NCBI RefSeq assembly: GCF_003345355.1
Contig: NZ_QQNB01000002.1
Location: 124,001-188,000 of the forward strand
Direction: 5' to 3'
DNA: 64,000 bases
DNA from: Sphingomonas aracearum
GTDB taxonomy: Bacteria > Pseudomonadota > Alphaproteobacteria > Sphingomonadales > Sphingomonadaceae
The notes under the pieces are model-generated. The model made no database searches, was not told the DNA's origin, and was given only the letters and a program-made list of their open reading frames with translations. Of the stretch, positions 54,840 through 63,519 are shown in pieces (within the stretch, counting starts at the first letter, position 1; every line of letters starts with the position of its first letter). Both the position numbers and the translations under genes were made by a program.

Positions 54840-55209
54840 GCCAGAGGGCCTGTAAGCCGGGTTCTGTCCACCCCGCGAACGGGGATAGGCGACCATTCCT
54901 CTTGGCCGACGATTGCTCGCCGGCTCCAGCAACCAACCCGGGCGACGGGCGGGAACACGCCCCTGTGCCGCCCCTATTCGGTTTTGCTCCCGGTGGGGTT
55001 TACCATGCCGCCTGCCGTTGCCGGAGGCGCGGTGCGCTCTTGCCGCACCCTTTCACCGTGGCGTCGTCGAAACGGTCGCCGTCTTCTCTCTGTGGCACTT
55101 TCCCTGGGGTTGCCCCCGCCGGGCGTTACCCGGCACCGTTGTTCCGTGGAGCCCGGACTTTCCTCGGCATGTTCGACACATGACGCGGCCGCCCGGCCCT
55201 CTGGCGAAA
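54840..55209 (-). ncRNA. rnpB: RNase P RNA
   Basis: Minus strand. The 5' end GCCAGAGGGCC pairs with the 3' GGCCCTCTGGC (P1). The universal core is present: GAGGAAAGTCCGGGCTCC near the 5' side (P4/CR I) and ACAGAACCCGGCTTACAG near the 3' end. About 370 nt. Fills the gap between the J-domain gene and the amidase; nothing else in this stretch. Confidence 0.95.
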
Positions 55210-55215
55210 CCGGCC

Positions 55216-55905
55216 TTACTCGTCCCCTTGCGGCTTTGGCAACAGCAGCGCGAGCAGCAGGCAGCGGCATTCCATGTCGATCACGCCGTCGATCAGCTCG
55301 GGGCGGAAGCGGCGCTGGAAAGCGACCACGGCGGCGAGCTTGTCGGAAACCTCGTAGCCGAACCGTTCGAGCGCCAGCAGGAAGCCCGCGTCGGTCCAGT
55401 TCGGGTCCATCAGGTTCCGGGTCGGCCGCGGCAAGGCGAGGCGCACGCGGGCAAGCCGGTGCCAGGGGAACAGCTCGCCCGGATCCTGCTTGCGGGTGGG
55501 CGCGATGTCCGAATGGCCGACCACGTTGCCGCGGGTGATGCCGTGGCGCTCCTTGATCTCGGCGACCAGCGGGATCAGCGCGTCGATCTGCGCATCGGGA
55601 AAGGCGCGGTAGCCGTGTTCGTGGCCCGGATTGCACAGCTCGATGCCGATCGAGGCGGAGTTCACGTCGGCAATGCCGCGCCAGTGCGACTTGCCCGCAT
55701 GCCAGGCGCGGTGCGGCTCGGCGACCAGGCGGTGCACCCGGCCGTCCTGGTGGACGAAATAGTGCGCGGACACCTTGGCTTCGGGGTCGCAGAGACGCTC
55801 CAGCGCGGCTTCCGGGCTGGTCATGCCGGTATAGTGCAGCACCAGCATGGACACGCCCAGCGTGCGATTGTCGTGGTTCGGTGACGGCGTTTCGATAATC
55901 AACAC
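55216..55905 (-). CDS. N-acetylmuramoyl-L-alanine amidase (AmpD/Amidase_2)
   Basis: 229 residues; cleaves the amide between MurNAc and L-Ala in muropeptides. Zinc ligands expected in VLHYTGM (His), and in VVGHSDIAPTRKQDPGELFPW (His and Asp); SVGIEL-like IGIELCNPG also fits. After the enzyme domain there is a peptidoglycan-binding-like helix region (FLLALERFGYEVSD). No signal peptide seen, so cytosolic recycling is likely. The start is GTG 55905 (VLIIETPSPNH); TTG 55902 is an alternative. Confidence 0.88.
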   Translation of the reverse strand: MLIIETPSPNHDNRTLGVSMLVLHYTGMTSPEAALERLCDPEAKVSAHYFVHQDGRVHRLVAEPHRAWHAGKSHWRGIADVNSASIGIELCNPGHEHGYRAFPDAQIDALIPLVAEIKERHGITRGNVVGHSDIAPTRKQDPGELFPWHRLARVRLALPRPTRNLMDPNWTDAGFLLALERFGYEVSDKLAAVVAFQRRFRPELIDGVIDMECRCLLLALLLPKPQGDE

Positions 55906-55951
55906 AGGAGGTCCCCCCGCCAGCGCCACCGCGCCGGCCCTCTCCCCCGCT

Positions 55952-56797
55952 CTACCGTGCCAAGCGCCCGAGCGGAATAGGGTGTGCAAGGCTCGGCTCG
56001 TAGAGCCCGCGCCAGCGCGCCGAGGGACGGAAGGCCTCGGTCTGGCCGATCACCGTTTCGCCCGCGCCCAGCACCAGCAGTCCGCCGGGACGCAGGCTGA
56101 GCGCCAGGCGATCGAGCACCGTGCGCCGCAGCGACGGGCTGAGATAAAGCAGCACGTTGCGACAGAGGATCACGTCGAAGCGGCCGAAGGGCAGCGGATC
56201 GCCGACCAGGTTGAGCCGGCGGAACTGGATGCGGCGGACCAGATCGGGACTGGCGACCCAGTCACCGCCGTCGCTCTCGAACCAGGATACCATGCGGCGG
56301 ACCGGCAGGCCGCGCTGGATCTCGAACTGCGAGAAGCGGCCGGCGCGCGCGCGGACGAGCGCGGCTTCGGACACGTCGGTGGCGATGATCTCCGCGCGCA
56401 CCTGCCGCTCGTCCAGCGCCATGGCGAGCGACAGCGGTTCCTGCCCGGTCGAGCAGGCGGCCGACCAGATGCGCGGGCGGCGGGAGATCGCGCTTTCGTC
56501 GCTGATCGACTTCACGGCGTCCGCGACCATGTCGAGCACGCCCGCATCGCGGAAGAACGAGGTTTCCTGGTTCAGGAGGGCATCCACCACCTGCTCCGCC
56601 AGCGCCGGCTCAGCGCCGCCCACCAGCGCCGCGACCAGCGCGTCGAGCGACGCCAGCCCCCGCGCGCGCATCAGCGGCTTGAGCGCGGTTTCCACCAGCC
56701 ACTCGCGGTTGGCGGCGATCTGTTGCCCGGTGCGCTGTTCGAGCAGCGCGGCGAAGACGTTGATCGCGCCGCGCCGTGGCGCCGTGGGCGTCAACAT
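55952..56797 (-). CDS. cheR: chemotaxis protein methyltransferase
   Basis: 281 residues. Transfers methyl from SAM to receptor glutamates. N-terminal helical domain, then SAM fold: QETSFFRDAGVLDMV, WSAACSTGQEPLSLAMAL (SAM loop), ATDVSEAALVRARAG, and FDVILCRNVLLYL. Last gene of the leftward che operon; overlaps cheB by 7 nt. Confidence 0.93.
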   Translation of the reverse strand: MLTPTAPRRGAINVFAALLEQRTGQQIAANREWLVETALKPLMRARGLASLDALVAALVGGAEPALAEQVVDALLNQETSFFRDAGVLDMVADAVKSISDESAISRRPRIWSAACSTGQEPLSLAMALDERQVRAEIIATDVSEAALVRARAGRFSQFEIQRGLPVRRMVSWFESDGGDWVASPDLVRRIQFRRLNLVGDPLPFGRFDVILCRNVLLYLSPSLRRTVLDRLALSLRPGGLLVLGAGETVIGQTEAFRPSARWRGLYEPSLAHPIPLGRLAR

Positions 56798-57867
56798 GCC
56801 GGCCGCCGTCCCGACGCGATCAGCGCGCCGATGCGGTCGGGCGGCAGCACCGCGGCGGCGTGGCCGTTGGTCGCCACCGTGCCGGGCATGCCCCAGACGA
56901 CCGAGCTCTGGCGATCCTGCACCACCACGCAGCCGCCGGCACGCGCGACCAGCCCTGCGCCCTCGCTGCCGTCGCGCCCCATGCCGCTGAGCACCACCGC
57001 CAGCGCACGCGGGCCGAACACTTCGGCGATGCTGGCGAACATCGGGTCGACCGAGGGCGTACAGCCGCTGCGAACCGCGCCGCGCAGCAGGCGGACGGAG
57101 GCGCTGCCGTCGCCAAGCGACACCACCCGGACATGCGCATCCCCCGGCGCGACGATCACCCGGCCCGGGCGGATGCGCAGGTGATCGGTGGCAACATCGC
57201 ACGGCCGCCCCGCGAGCACCGCCACCTGCGCGGCGAAATAGGGCGTGAAGGAGGCCGGCAGATGCTGCGTTACCAGGATGGGCACGGTGCATTCCGCCGG
57301 CAGCTGGCGCAGCACCTGGCCAAGCGCATGGATGCCTCCGGTGGACGCGCCGATCGCGACGATGTCGAACCCGGTCCCCGTGGTCGCCACCGGCGCGCGG
57401 ACCGGCAGCGCGGGCAGGTCGTCGCTGCCGAGGAGGCGGTCGAGCTTGTCGCACAGCGCCTCGGAGAAGCGGCCGGCGAGCGCGCCGGTACCCGGCTTCA
57501 CCAGCGTGTCGGCCGCGCCCAGCGCCAGCGCCTGGACGGTTGCCGCCGCGCCCTCGTCCACCGAGGAGGACACGACAAGGAAGCGCGCGCCGCGGCCATG
57601 CGCGATGAGATCGGGCAAGGCGGTGAGCCCGTCCATGCCCGGCATCTCGATGTCGAGCAGCACGGCGTCCACCCGCGCGGTGCGCAGGAACGCGAGCGCA
57701 GCACCGGCGCCCGAGACGGCGGCGGCGACGAGGTAGCGGCCGGTGCCGTCGATCAGGCGCGCGATGATCGTGCGGGCGACCACCGAATCGTCGACGATGA
57801 GGATGCGCGGCAGGTCCGCCGCCGCCGTCGGTTCGGACCGCGGCGCCGGGGCTGGCTTCAGCGGCAC
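56791..57867 (-). CDS. cheB: chemotaxis response regulator protein-glutamate methylesterase
   Basis: 358 residues: receiver domain (Asp in DAVLLDIEMPGMDG; DDS at ILIVDDSVV) and C-terminal methylesterase (GASTGGIHAL with the catalytic Ser, TQHLPASFT with His, SGMGRDGSEG with Asp). Removes receptor methyl groups when phosphorylated by CheA. No MCP gene is in the window. Confidence 0.94.
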   Translation of the reverse strand: MPLKPAPAPRSEPTAAADLPRILIVDDSVVARTIIARLIDGTGRYLVAAAVSGAGAALAFLRTARVDAVLLDIEMPGMDGLTALPDLIAHGRGARFLVVSSSVDEGAAATVQALALGAADTLVKPGTGALAGRFSEALCDKLDRLLGSDDLPALPVRAPVATTGTGFDIVAIGASTGGIHALGQVLRQLPAECTVPILVTQHLPASFTPYFAAQVAVLAGRPCDVATDHLRIRPGRVIVAPGDAHVRVVSLGDGSASVRLLRGAVRSGCTPSVDPMFASIAEVFGPRALAVVLSGMGRDGSEGAGLVARAGGCVVVQDRQSSVVWGMPGTVATNGHAAAVLPPDRIGALIASGRRPAC

Positions 57868-57877
57868 GGGCAGGGGA

Positions 57878-58243
57878 TCAGGCCAGGCCGACGATCTGGA
57901 GCTTGCTTTCCAGCGTCTCGCGGTCGAACGGCTTCATCACATATTCGTCGGCCCCCGCCTCGATGGCGGCGCGGATATGGCCCATGCCGTTCTCCGTGGT
58001 GCAGAACACCACCTTGGGCCGGCTGGCCACGTTGCTGTCGCGCAGCGCACGCAGGAAATCCATGCCGCTCATCACCGGCATGTTCCAGTCGAGCAGGATG
58101 ACATCGGGAGCGGAGGCCATGCAGCTGTCCAGCGCCTCGCGGCCGTCGCCGGCCTCCGACACGGAGAAGTTGAGCGTCTCCAGGATATGGCGGGCGACCT
58201 TGCGAATCACCTTCGAGTCATCGACCACCAGGCACGTTTTCAT
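57878..58243 (-). CDS. cheY: chemotaxis response regulator CheY-like
   Basis: 121-residue single receiver domain. Acid pocket VVDDSK, phospho-Asp in VILLDWNMPVMSG, Thr/Lys signature VFCTTENG and MKPFD. Target may be the flagellar motor or another output; CheY of this type need not bind the motor. Start ATG 58243 (58252 possible). Ten nt behind cheB start. Confidence 0.92.
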   Translation of the reverse strand: MKTCLVVDDSKVIRKVARHILETLNFSVSEAGDGREALDSCMASAPDVILLDWNMPVMSGMDFLRALRDSNVASRPKVVFCTTENGMGHIRAAIEAGADEYVMKPFDRETLESKLQIVGLA

Positions 58244-58326
58244 CGATACCATCCGTTGTTTTGCGACCTTGTTTCGCATGGCTTGCACCAAAAGGCGTAA
58301 GCGGCTCGTTAATCTCGAACCGGAAA

Positions 58327-58755
58327 TCAGGCCGCCACGGCTGTTTGCGGGATCAGCGAACGCAATTCGATCGCCAGGATCGGCTCGCCTTCCCGCTCCA
58401 CGATGCCGCAGCCCGCCAGCCGCCAGCCATGGTCCAGCGCGATGCCCGGCGACAGCGGCTCCAGGGTGAAGGGGGCAACGTCGTCCAGCGCATCGACCAG
58501 CACCGCATAATGATGTCCGTCCACCGCGGTGATGACCGCGCGCCCGCCGGCATCGGCAAGCGGCGGCAGCCCGAGCGCGACCCGCGCGTCGATCACGGTG
58601 ACCACGCGGCTGCGCAGCGCGGCGAGCCCGCGCACTTCGGCCTGCGCCCCGGGAACGGGCACCACCGCGCCGATGTCCACCACCGATTCGACCTGCGCCG
58701 ATTCGATCGCAACGTTGCGGCCGCCCAGCCGGGCGATCAGGAAAAGTGCGTTCAT
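58327..58755 (-). CDS. cheW: CheW-domain coupling protein
   Basis: 142 residues, SH3-like CheW fold: LIARLGGRNVAIESAQVESVV start, RGLAALRSRVVTVIDARVALG in the middle. Bridges receptors and CheA. Start overlaps the cheA stop by ATGA (58752-58755). Confidence 0.9.
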   Translation of the reverse strand: MNALFLIARLGGRNVAIESAQVESVVDIGAVVPVPGAQAEVRGLAALRSRVVTVIDARVALGLPPLADAGGRAVITAVDGHHYAVLVDALDDVAPFTLEPLSPGIALDHGWRLAGCGIVEREGEPILAIELRSLIPQTAVAA

Positions 58756-61058
58756 GCCCGCCTCCCCGCGGCGCCTGCCAGTGCGCCGAGCAACGCGGCG
58801 CGATCATAGCGGTAGATCGAGTCGGCGCTTGCCCCCTCGCGTTGGGTGCGCAGGCGCACGACGGGTACGCTGGTTGGTGCGGCCATGACGGTTTCCTCCA
58901 TGGCGAGCACCACCGCCGCCTTCTCCCCGGCGGCGAGGCGGGTGACGGCGCGGTAGCCCGCCGCCTCGATCGCGGGTTTCAGGAAGGTGCGCATCCAGTC
59001 GCTCCCCTCGCCTTCCAGCAGGCAGACCGGGGCCGCAGCCGGCGTGGCATCCTCCGCATGGTTGGCGAAGAGCCAGTGGAGATCGAGCACCTCGATCTGC
59101 TCGCCCTCGACCGCGACCACGCCGGCAACGGGGCCTTCCTCCGCGGCGGGCACGAGCTCCTCGGGCAGGTGCACGATGTCGAGCGCCTCGGCGATGAGAT
59201 AACCGACTTCCTGCGCGCCGTCATGGAGACGGAGCACGGAGAGGTGCGCGCGTTCCTCCCAGCGGCCCTGCGCCGCCAGCGGCACGATGCGTCCGTCGAT
59301 CGACAGGCGCAGGCGGCCGGCGGAGAAGCGGATCGCTTCGGCCGCAATCGGCTCGATGCGGTCGATCGCGGCCAAGGGGGCCAGACGCCGGGCACCGTCC
59401 AGATCGTGGAACAGCAGTGCCTGGACGCCCTCAGAGACGCCGCCGTGAACTTCCTCCTCCTCCGCCGCCGCGCGGTCGAAGCGGAGCCCGGCCTTCGCGG
59501 CGATGCCGGCGCAGTCGAGGAGCAGCATCGGCAGGCCGCTGTCGGGCAGTGTCTGGCCGGCATAGGTGCCCACCGCCATCACCGCCGGCGCCGCCGGCTT
59601 GATGACCAGTTCCTCGCTGTCGAGCACGGCATCCACCGCCAGCGCATAGCTGCCCCCCGCCACGCCGACGATCGCGAGCATGTCCGGATGGCGCTCCTCG
59701 TCCCCAGCGTTCAGTCCGAGCAGGCGGCCGAGATCGACCAGCGGCATGCGACGCTCGCGCACGGTGGCCGCCGGCGTGTCGCCGATCATGTCCACCCGGA
59801 TCGCCTCGGCATGGGCCGACACGATCTCCTCGATCCCCTGCCGCGGGATGGCGAAGCGCTGCCCGGCGACCCCGACGCCGATGGTGGAGATGATCGACAG
59901 CGTGAGCGGGACGTGGATGGCGAGGCAAAGGCCGCCCCCCGGGGTGTTCAGCAGCTCGATGCGGCCGCCGATCTGCTCGATGTTGGCGCGCACCACGTCC
60001 ATGCCCACGCCGCGGCCGGAAATGGCGGAAACGTCGTCCTTGGTGGTGAGGCCGGGCTCGAACACCAGGTTCAGCCTGGCCTTGTCGCTGAGCGCGCGCA
60101 GTTCGTGTTCGGCGCGGCCGGTGCGGGCGAGCTTGGCGATGACCCGGTCCACGTCGATGCCGCGGCCGTCGTCGGAAATCTCGACGATGATCTGGTTGCC
60201 CGACTGGCGCGCGCTGACCGTCAACCGGCCGTTCTCGCGCTTGCCGGCGCGGCGGCGTTCGGCCGGCGCCTCGATGCCGTGGTCGATCGCGTTGCGGACG
60301 ATGTGCACGAGCGGATCGCGCATCATCTCGATCATCTCGCGATCGAGCTCCACGTCCGCGCCTTCGATGGCGAGCGTCACCGACTTGCCCAGTTCGGCCG
60401 CGGTGTCGCGCACCATGCGCGGCAGGGCGGAGAACAGTGCCTCGATCTTCTGCATGCGCGTGCGCGTCACCGTGTCGCGCATTTCGGCGACGGTGAGCGA
60501 CAGGCGTTCCAGCGCGGCCTCCACCACCGGATCGGCGCCGTCGTCGCGCAGGCGGCGGGCGAGCTCGTTGCGGGCGAGCACCATGTCCGACATGCCGCTC
60601 ATCATGCGATCGAGCAGGTCGACGCTGAGCCGCACGGAGCGGGTGGGTGCGCGCTGAACAACGGGTGCGTTGGCGTGGACGGTGGCTGCGGAGCCCTCGT
60701 CCAGCGCGGCGATCAGCAGGTCCTCGCCGGAATCATCGAGCGAGGCGCCGGCATCGATCGCCTCCACCAGCTCGCCGATGCGATCAACAATGGCGAGCAC
60801 GGCGTTGACCAGGCTCGTGTCCGGCGCCCGCTCCCCCGAGCGGACGGCGGCGAGCACGTCTTCGGCGGCATGCGACAGGCGCGACAGGCGCGGCAGGTCG
60901 AGAAAGCCGCAGCTTCCCTTCACCGTGTGCACGAAGCGAAAGATCGCATCCAGCCGCTGCCGGTCGCCGGGCGCGGCCTCCCACGCGACGATCTCGCCGG
61001 AAAGCGCCTCCAGCGTTTCGCGCGTCTCGGCGATGAACTCCTGCAGCAGATCGTCCAT
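58752..61058 (-). CDS. cheA: chemotaxis histidine kinase CheA with extended C-terminus
   Basis: 768 residues. HPt domain with FRFVHTVKGSCGFLDLPRL (phospho-His about residue 43), dimerisation helices (RLSVDLLDRMMSGMSDM), HATPase (VHIVRNAIDHGIEAPAERR, ISDDGRGIDVDRVI, GRGVGMDVV), CheW-like regulatory domain (GQRFAIPRQGIEEIVSAH). After it comes an extra ~270 residues: a second CheW-like segment and a C-terminal domain with receiver-like layout but no phosphoacceptor Asp. ATG 61058 gives MDDLLQEFI; ATG 61079 is seven codons earlier. Confidence 0.93.
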   Translation of the reverse strand: MDDLLQEFIAETRETLEALSGEIVAWEAAPGDRQRLDAIFRFVHTVKGSCGFLDLPRLSRLSHAAEDVLAAVRSGERAPDTSLVNAVLAIVDRIGELVEAIDAGASLDDSGEDLLIAALDEGSAATVHANAPVVQRAPTRSVRLSVDLLDRMMSGMSDMVLARNELARRLRDDGADPVVEAALERLSLTVAEMRDTVTRTRMQKIEALFSALPRMVRDTAAELGKSVTLAIEGADVELDREMIEMMRDPLVHIVRNAIDHGIEAPAERRRAGKRENGRLTVSARQSGNQIIVEISDDGRGIDVDRVIAKLARTGRAEHELRALSDKARLNLVFEPGLTTKDDVSAISGRGVGMDVVRANIEQIGGRIELLNTPGGGLCLAIHVPLTLSIISTIGVGVAGQRFAIPRQGIEEIVSAHAEAIRVDMIGDTPAATVRERRMPLVDLGRLLGLNAGDEERHPDMLAIVGVAGGSYALAVDAVLDSEELVIKPAAPAVMAVGTYAGQTLPDSGLPMLLLDCAGIAAKAGLRFDRAAAEEEEVHGGVSEGVQALLFHDLDGARRLAPLAAIDRIEPIAAEAIRFSAGRLRLSIDGRIVPLAAQGRWEERAHLSVLRLHDGAQEVGYLIAEALDIVHLPEELVPAAEEGPVAGVVAVEGEQIEVLDLHWLFANHAEDATPAAAPVCLLEGEGSDWMRTFLKPAIEAAGYRAVTRLAAGEKAAVVLAMEETVMAAPTSVPVVRLRTQREGASADSIYRYDRAALLGALAGAAGRRA

Positions 61059-61114
61059 GGGACCCCTTGGCTCTTCCACCCGGGAGCCTTGGACGAGATC
61101 GGTTAAAAGCGGGT

Positions 61115-61756
61115 TTACCCGGCGAAGGTGGCGCCGAAGAGCAGCACGGGCGAATCCGGCGGGGACACCTGCAATTCGCCGCCACCTTCCTGGAGCAGCA
61201 GGTCCACCAGGTGCGCGGCGGCCGCGCGCGGGGTGATCGCATCCCGGCTGACGCCGGTGAGGGCATGGCGCAGCTCGTCGTCCAGCACGATGCGCGGGCC
61301 TTCGGCGCGGATCACGATCTCCACCTGCGTGCCGTTGTCCTCCGCCCCGATATCGAGCTGCCCCCCGCGCACCAGCGCGTCACCGGCGATCAGCGCGAGG
61401 TTGAGCAGCACCTTGATCGCCGCCTTGGGCAAGGTGGGGTTTTCGACCAGCCAGTTCACGGCCAGCCGCTTGTTGTCGGTGAACAGGCCCTCCAGCGCGC
61501 CCTGCGCCTCGCGCGTGTCGATCACCTCGCCGAAGCCGCCGGCCGCCCCGAAGGCGAGGCGGAAGAACTTCAGCTTGTTGGCCGACGCCCGCGCACTGTC
61601 CGCCAGCAGCGCCATGCAGCGCGCGCGCATGTCCGCATCCTGTTCGTCCGCCAGCAGTTCCAGCCCGTTGTTCAGCGCGCCGACGGGCGACAGCAGATCG
61701 TGGCACAGGCGCGAGCAGAGCAGGCTGGCGAAGTCGACGGCGCTGGTGGGCAACAT
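61115..61756 (-). CDS. chpT: histidine phosphotransferase ChpT
   Basis: 213 residues with a DHp-like first part, FASLLCSRLCHDLLSPVGAL, where His in LCHDLLSP is the phosphorylated residue, and a degenerate ATPase-like second part without the nucleotide motifs. In Caulobacter ChpT passes phosphate from CckA to CtrA and CpdR. Its place directly in front of cheA (56 nt) links cell-cycle and chemosensory signalling in position only. Confidence 0.9.
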   Translation of the reverse strand: MLPTSAVDFASLLCSRLCHDLLSPVGALNNGLELLADEQDADMRARCMALLADSARASANKLKFFRLAFGAAGGFGEVIDTREAQGALEGLFTDNKRLAVNWLVENPTLPKAAIKVLLNLALIAGDALVRGGQLDIGAEDNGTQVEIVIRAEGPRIVLDDELRHALTGVSRDAITPRAAAAHLVDLLLQEGGGELQVSPPDSPVLLFGATFAG

Positions 61757-61831
61757 ACTCTCCCTTGGGTTGCCGCTGTTGTGGCGATGCGGACCCCTGC
61801 GCGCAACCCGTCCGCGCGGGATCGGCGGCGG

Positions 61832-62557
61832 TCAGAAGGAGAGGCGTGCCCGGGCGAGCACGCGGTCGCCGCTGTTGCGCGGGTCTCCGATCGGGGCGGG
61901 CCGGCGTTCCGATCGATCGGTGCCGACATAATCCAGCCCCAGCGTCAGCGGAAAGATCGTGCGCTCGATGCCGACGCGCCAATCGGTATAGTCGCCGCCG
62001 GGGCGCAGACGGTCGGAATAGAGCCTGTCTTCGCTGCCGCTGGTGTGGCCGACCGCGGCGCTGAGCGTGACCGGCGTGGCGGGGATGCCTGCGCTCGCAC
62101 CGGCATAGACGTAGAGGTTGGACCCGCCGATCGCGCGCTGCGCCGGGGCGATGCTGGCGCCCGCTTCCACCTGCAACGGCCCGAGCGAGTAGCTGGCGTC
62201 GGCGCCGGCCTCCCAGTAATCCATGCGATCGGCGGCATCGACGAAGAAGTGGCCGGTTGCGGAGGCACGCAGGCGGAAGGCCGACAGGTCGATGCTTTTC
62301 GCCAGCGTGAGGTCCGCCACCGCCTCCGCGCCCCGGTGGCGCGGCGACCCGCGCAACGCCACGGCGCGGGCGCTGGCCTGAAGGCTCCAGACATCCGCCT
62401 GCACGTCGGCGGAGACGGAGGGGTCGCCGTCGCTCCAGCTCAAGCCGCGGCGCCGCTCGTCGGTGGTTGCCTCCACCCCCGCGCTGACCTGGGCGTGGGC
62501 AGCGACGGGGAGCAGGCCGAGGATCAGGGCCAGCGTGGCCGGACGGGGAACGCTCAT
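61832..62557 (-). CDS. TorF-family putative outer-membrane protein
   Basis: 241 residues. Signal peptide TLALILGLLPVAAHAQ, then VSAGVEATTDERRRGLSWSDGDPS, the Gcw_chp/TorF start, and beta-rich strands ending in LARARLSF with a terminal Phe. Proposed porin-like barrel. ATG overlaps the stop of the next upstream gene (62554-62557), so expressed together. Confidence 0.8.
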   Translation of the reverse strand: MSVPRPATLALILGLLPVAAHAQVSAGVEATTDERRRGLSWSDGDPSVSADVQADVWSLQASARAVALRGSPRHRGAEAVADLTLAKSIDLSAFRLRASATGHFFVDAADRMDYWEAGADASYSLGPLQVEAGASIAPAQRAIGGSNLYVYAGASAGIPATPVTLSAAVGHTSGSEDRLYSDRLRPGGDYTDWRVGIERTIFPLTLGLDYVGTDRSERRPAPIGDPRNSGDRVLARARLSF

Positions 62558-63000
62558 CCGGTGCGGCTCGCCTCGTGCAGGCGGTCGAGTTCGGCGTGCA
62601 GCACGGCGCTGTCCTCCGCGGCGAGGCTGACGAGATGGCCGCGCAGCTCGCCGGATCGCTGCGCAACCTCCTGGCGGATAGCCGCGCGCTGGGTATCGCA
62701 CCAGCCCGGACGGCGGCCTTCGAGCACCTCGGCCCGCTCGAAACTGCGGTGAAGCGCCGCGCCGGTCGCGTGGCGTGCCTCCCGCCGCACGGTGAGGCGC
62801 GCGCTCCACCTGCACGACAGGGTGGACATGCGCCCGCCGGGCGCCGCGCTGCCGACCTGACGATGCTCGATGGCAAGGTCGCCGCGATACCGCGCGTGCG
62901 CGACGCCGGACGGGTGATCCGCCCGGCTGCTGTGTTCCAACGGCGTTGCGGCGGGATCGGAAGCGAGGCTCGCGAGCGTGAGCAGGGCAAGGGTCAACAT
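62554..63000 (-). CDS. hypothetical secreted protein
   Basis: 148 residues. A short hydrophobic N-terminus (MLTLALLTLASLAS) acts as likely signal peptide; the rest is charged and helical (ERAEVLEGRRPGWCDTQRAAI) with few Cys. No family recognised. The ATGA overlap with the TorF-like gene suggests joint function. Confidence 0.65.
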   Translation of the reverse strand: MLTLALLTLASLASDPAATPLEHSSRADHPSGVAHARYRGDLAIEHRQVGSAAPGGRMSTLSCRWSARLTVRREARHATGAALHRSFERAEVLEGRRPGWCDTQRAAIRQEVAQRSGELRGHLVSLAAEDSAVLHAELDRLHEASRTG

Positions 63001-63108
63001 CCATGGTCTCCTGTGCGAAGCGCCCCGGCTCTTGGCGGGCGGGATCGACCCTGTGCATCTAGGAGAACGGGCGCTGCGTTCCGCTGCCGCACTGAAACAA
63101 AGCGTTGC

Positions 63109-63507
63109 TCAGGCGACGACCAGTTCCTCCGGGTCGAACCGGCCCGGCGCGACCACCCGCCACCCGCAAAGCCGGCAACCGTCGGTGATAATCCACAAGG
63201 CGCCCACGTCCAGCGCGTGGGCGGCGTCGCAGGCGGACGGCTCGGGCTTGCCGGAGGGATGCGAATGGTAGTGACCGAGCAGCGCCGGGCCGCTGCCTCT
63301 GGCGGCGCGGTGCGCGGCAAGGAGCGCGGCGGGATCGATCTCGAAGCGGCGGGCAGGATCGTCGGCGATGTTGCGGCAGGGGCGTGCCTCGGCGATCCTG
63401 CCGCCCTGCCCGAGCAGCAGTCCGCAGACTTCGGCCAGGGGTGAAGCCGCCGCTTCGCGCAGGATCGTTTCGGCAGCGTACCTTGAAATTTCCGTCTTCA
63501 TCCCCAT
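63109..63507 (-). CDS. JAMM/MPN metallopeptidase (M67 family)
   Basis: About 130 residues. Zinc-peptidase JAMM motif complete: Glu in EVCGLLLG and the block [16 protein letters not shown] (HxHP..S..D). Related bacterial enzymes trim sulfur-carrier proteins or cleave isopeptides. Nothing in the neighbourhood points to a carrier protein. Start ATG 63507 or 63501. Divergent from the rluD-type gene, 12 nt apart. Confidence 0.85.
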   Translation of the reverse strand: MGMKTEISRYAAETILREAAASPLAEVCGLLLGQGGRIAEARPCRNIADDPARRFEIDPAALLAAHRAARGSGPALLGHYHSHPSGKPEPSACDAAHALDVGALWIITDGCRLCGWRVVAPGRFDPEELVVA

Positions 63508-63519
63508 CTTCGTTACGCA

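Noticed and set aside
58746-61106. 786-codon open frame on the plus strand opposite cheA
   Set aside because: Arises from the GC-rich codon pattern of cheA; no domain, His/Arg/Gly-rich composition. cheA on the minus strand has all kinase motifs.
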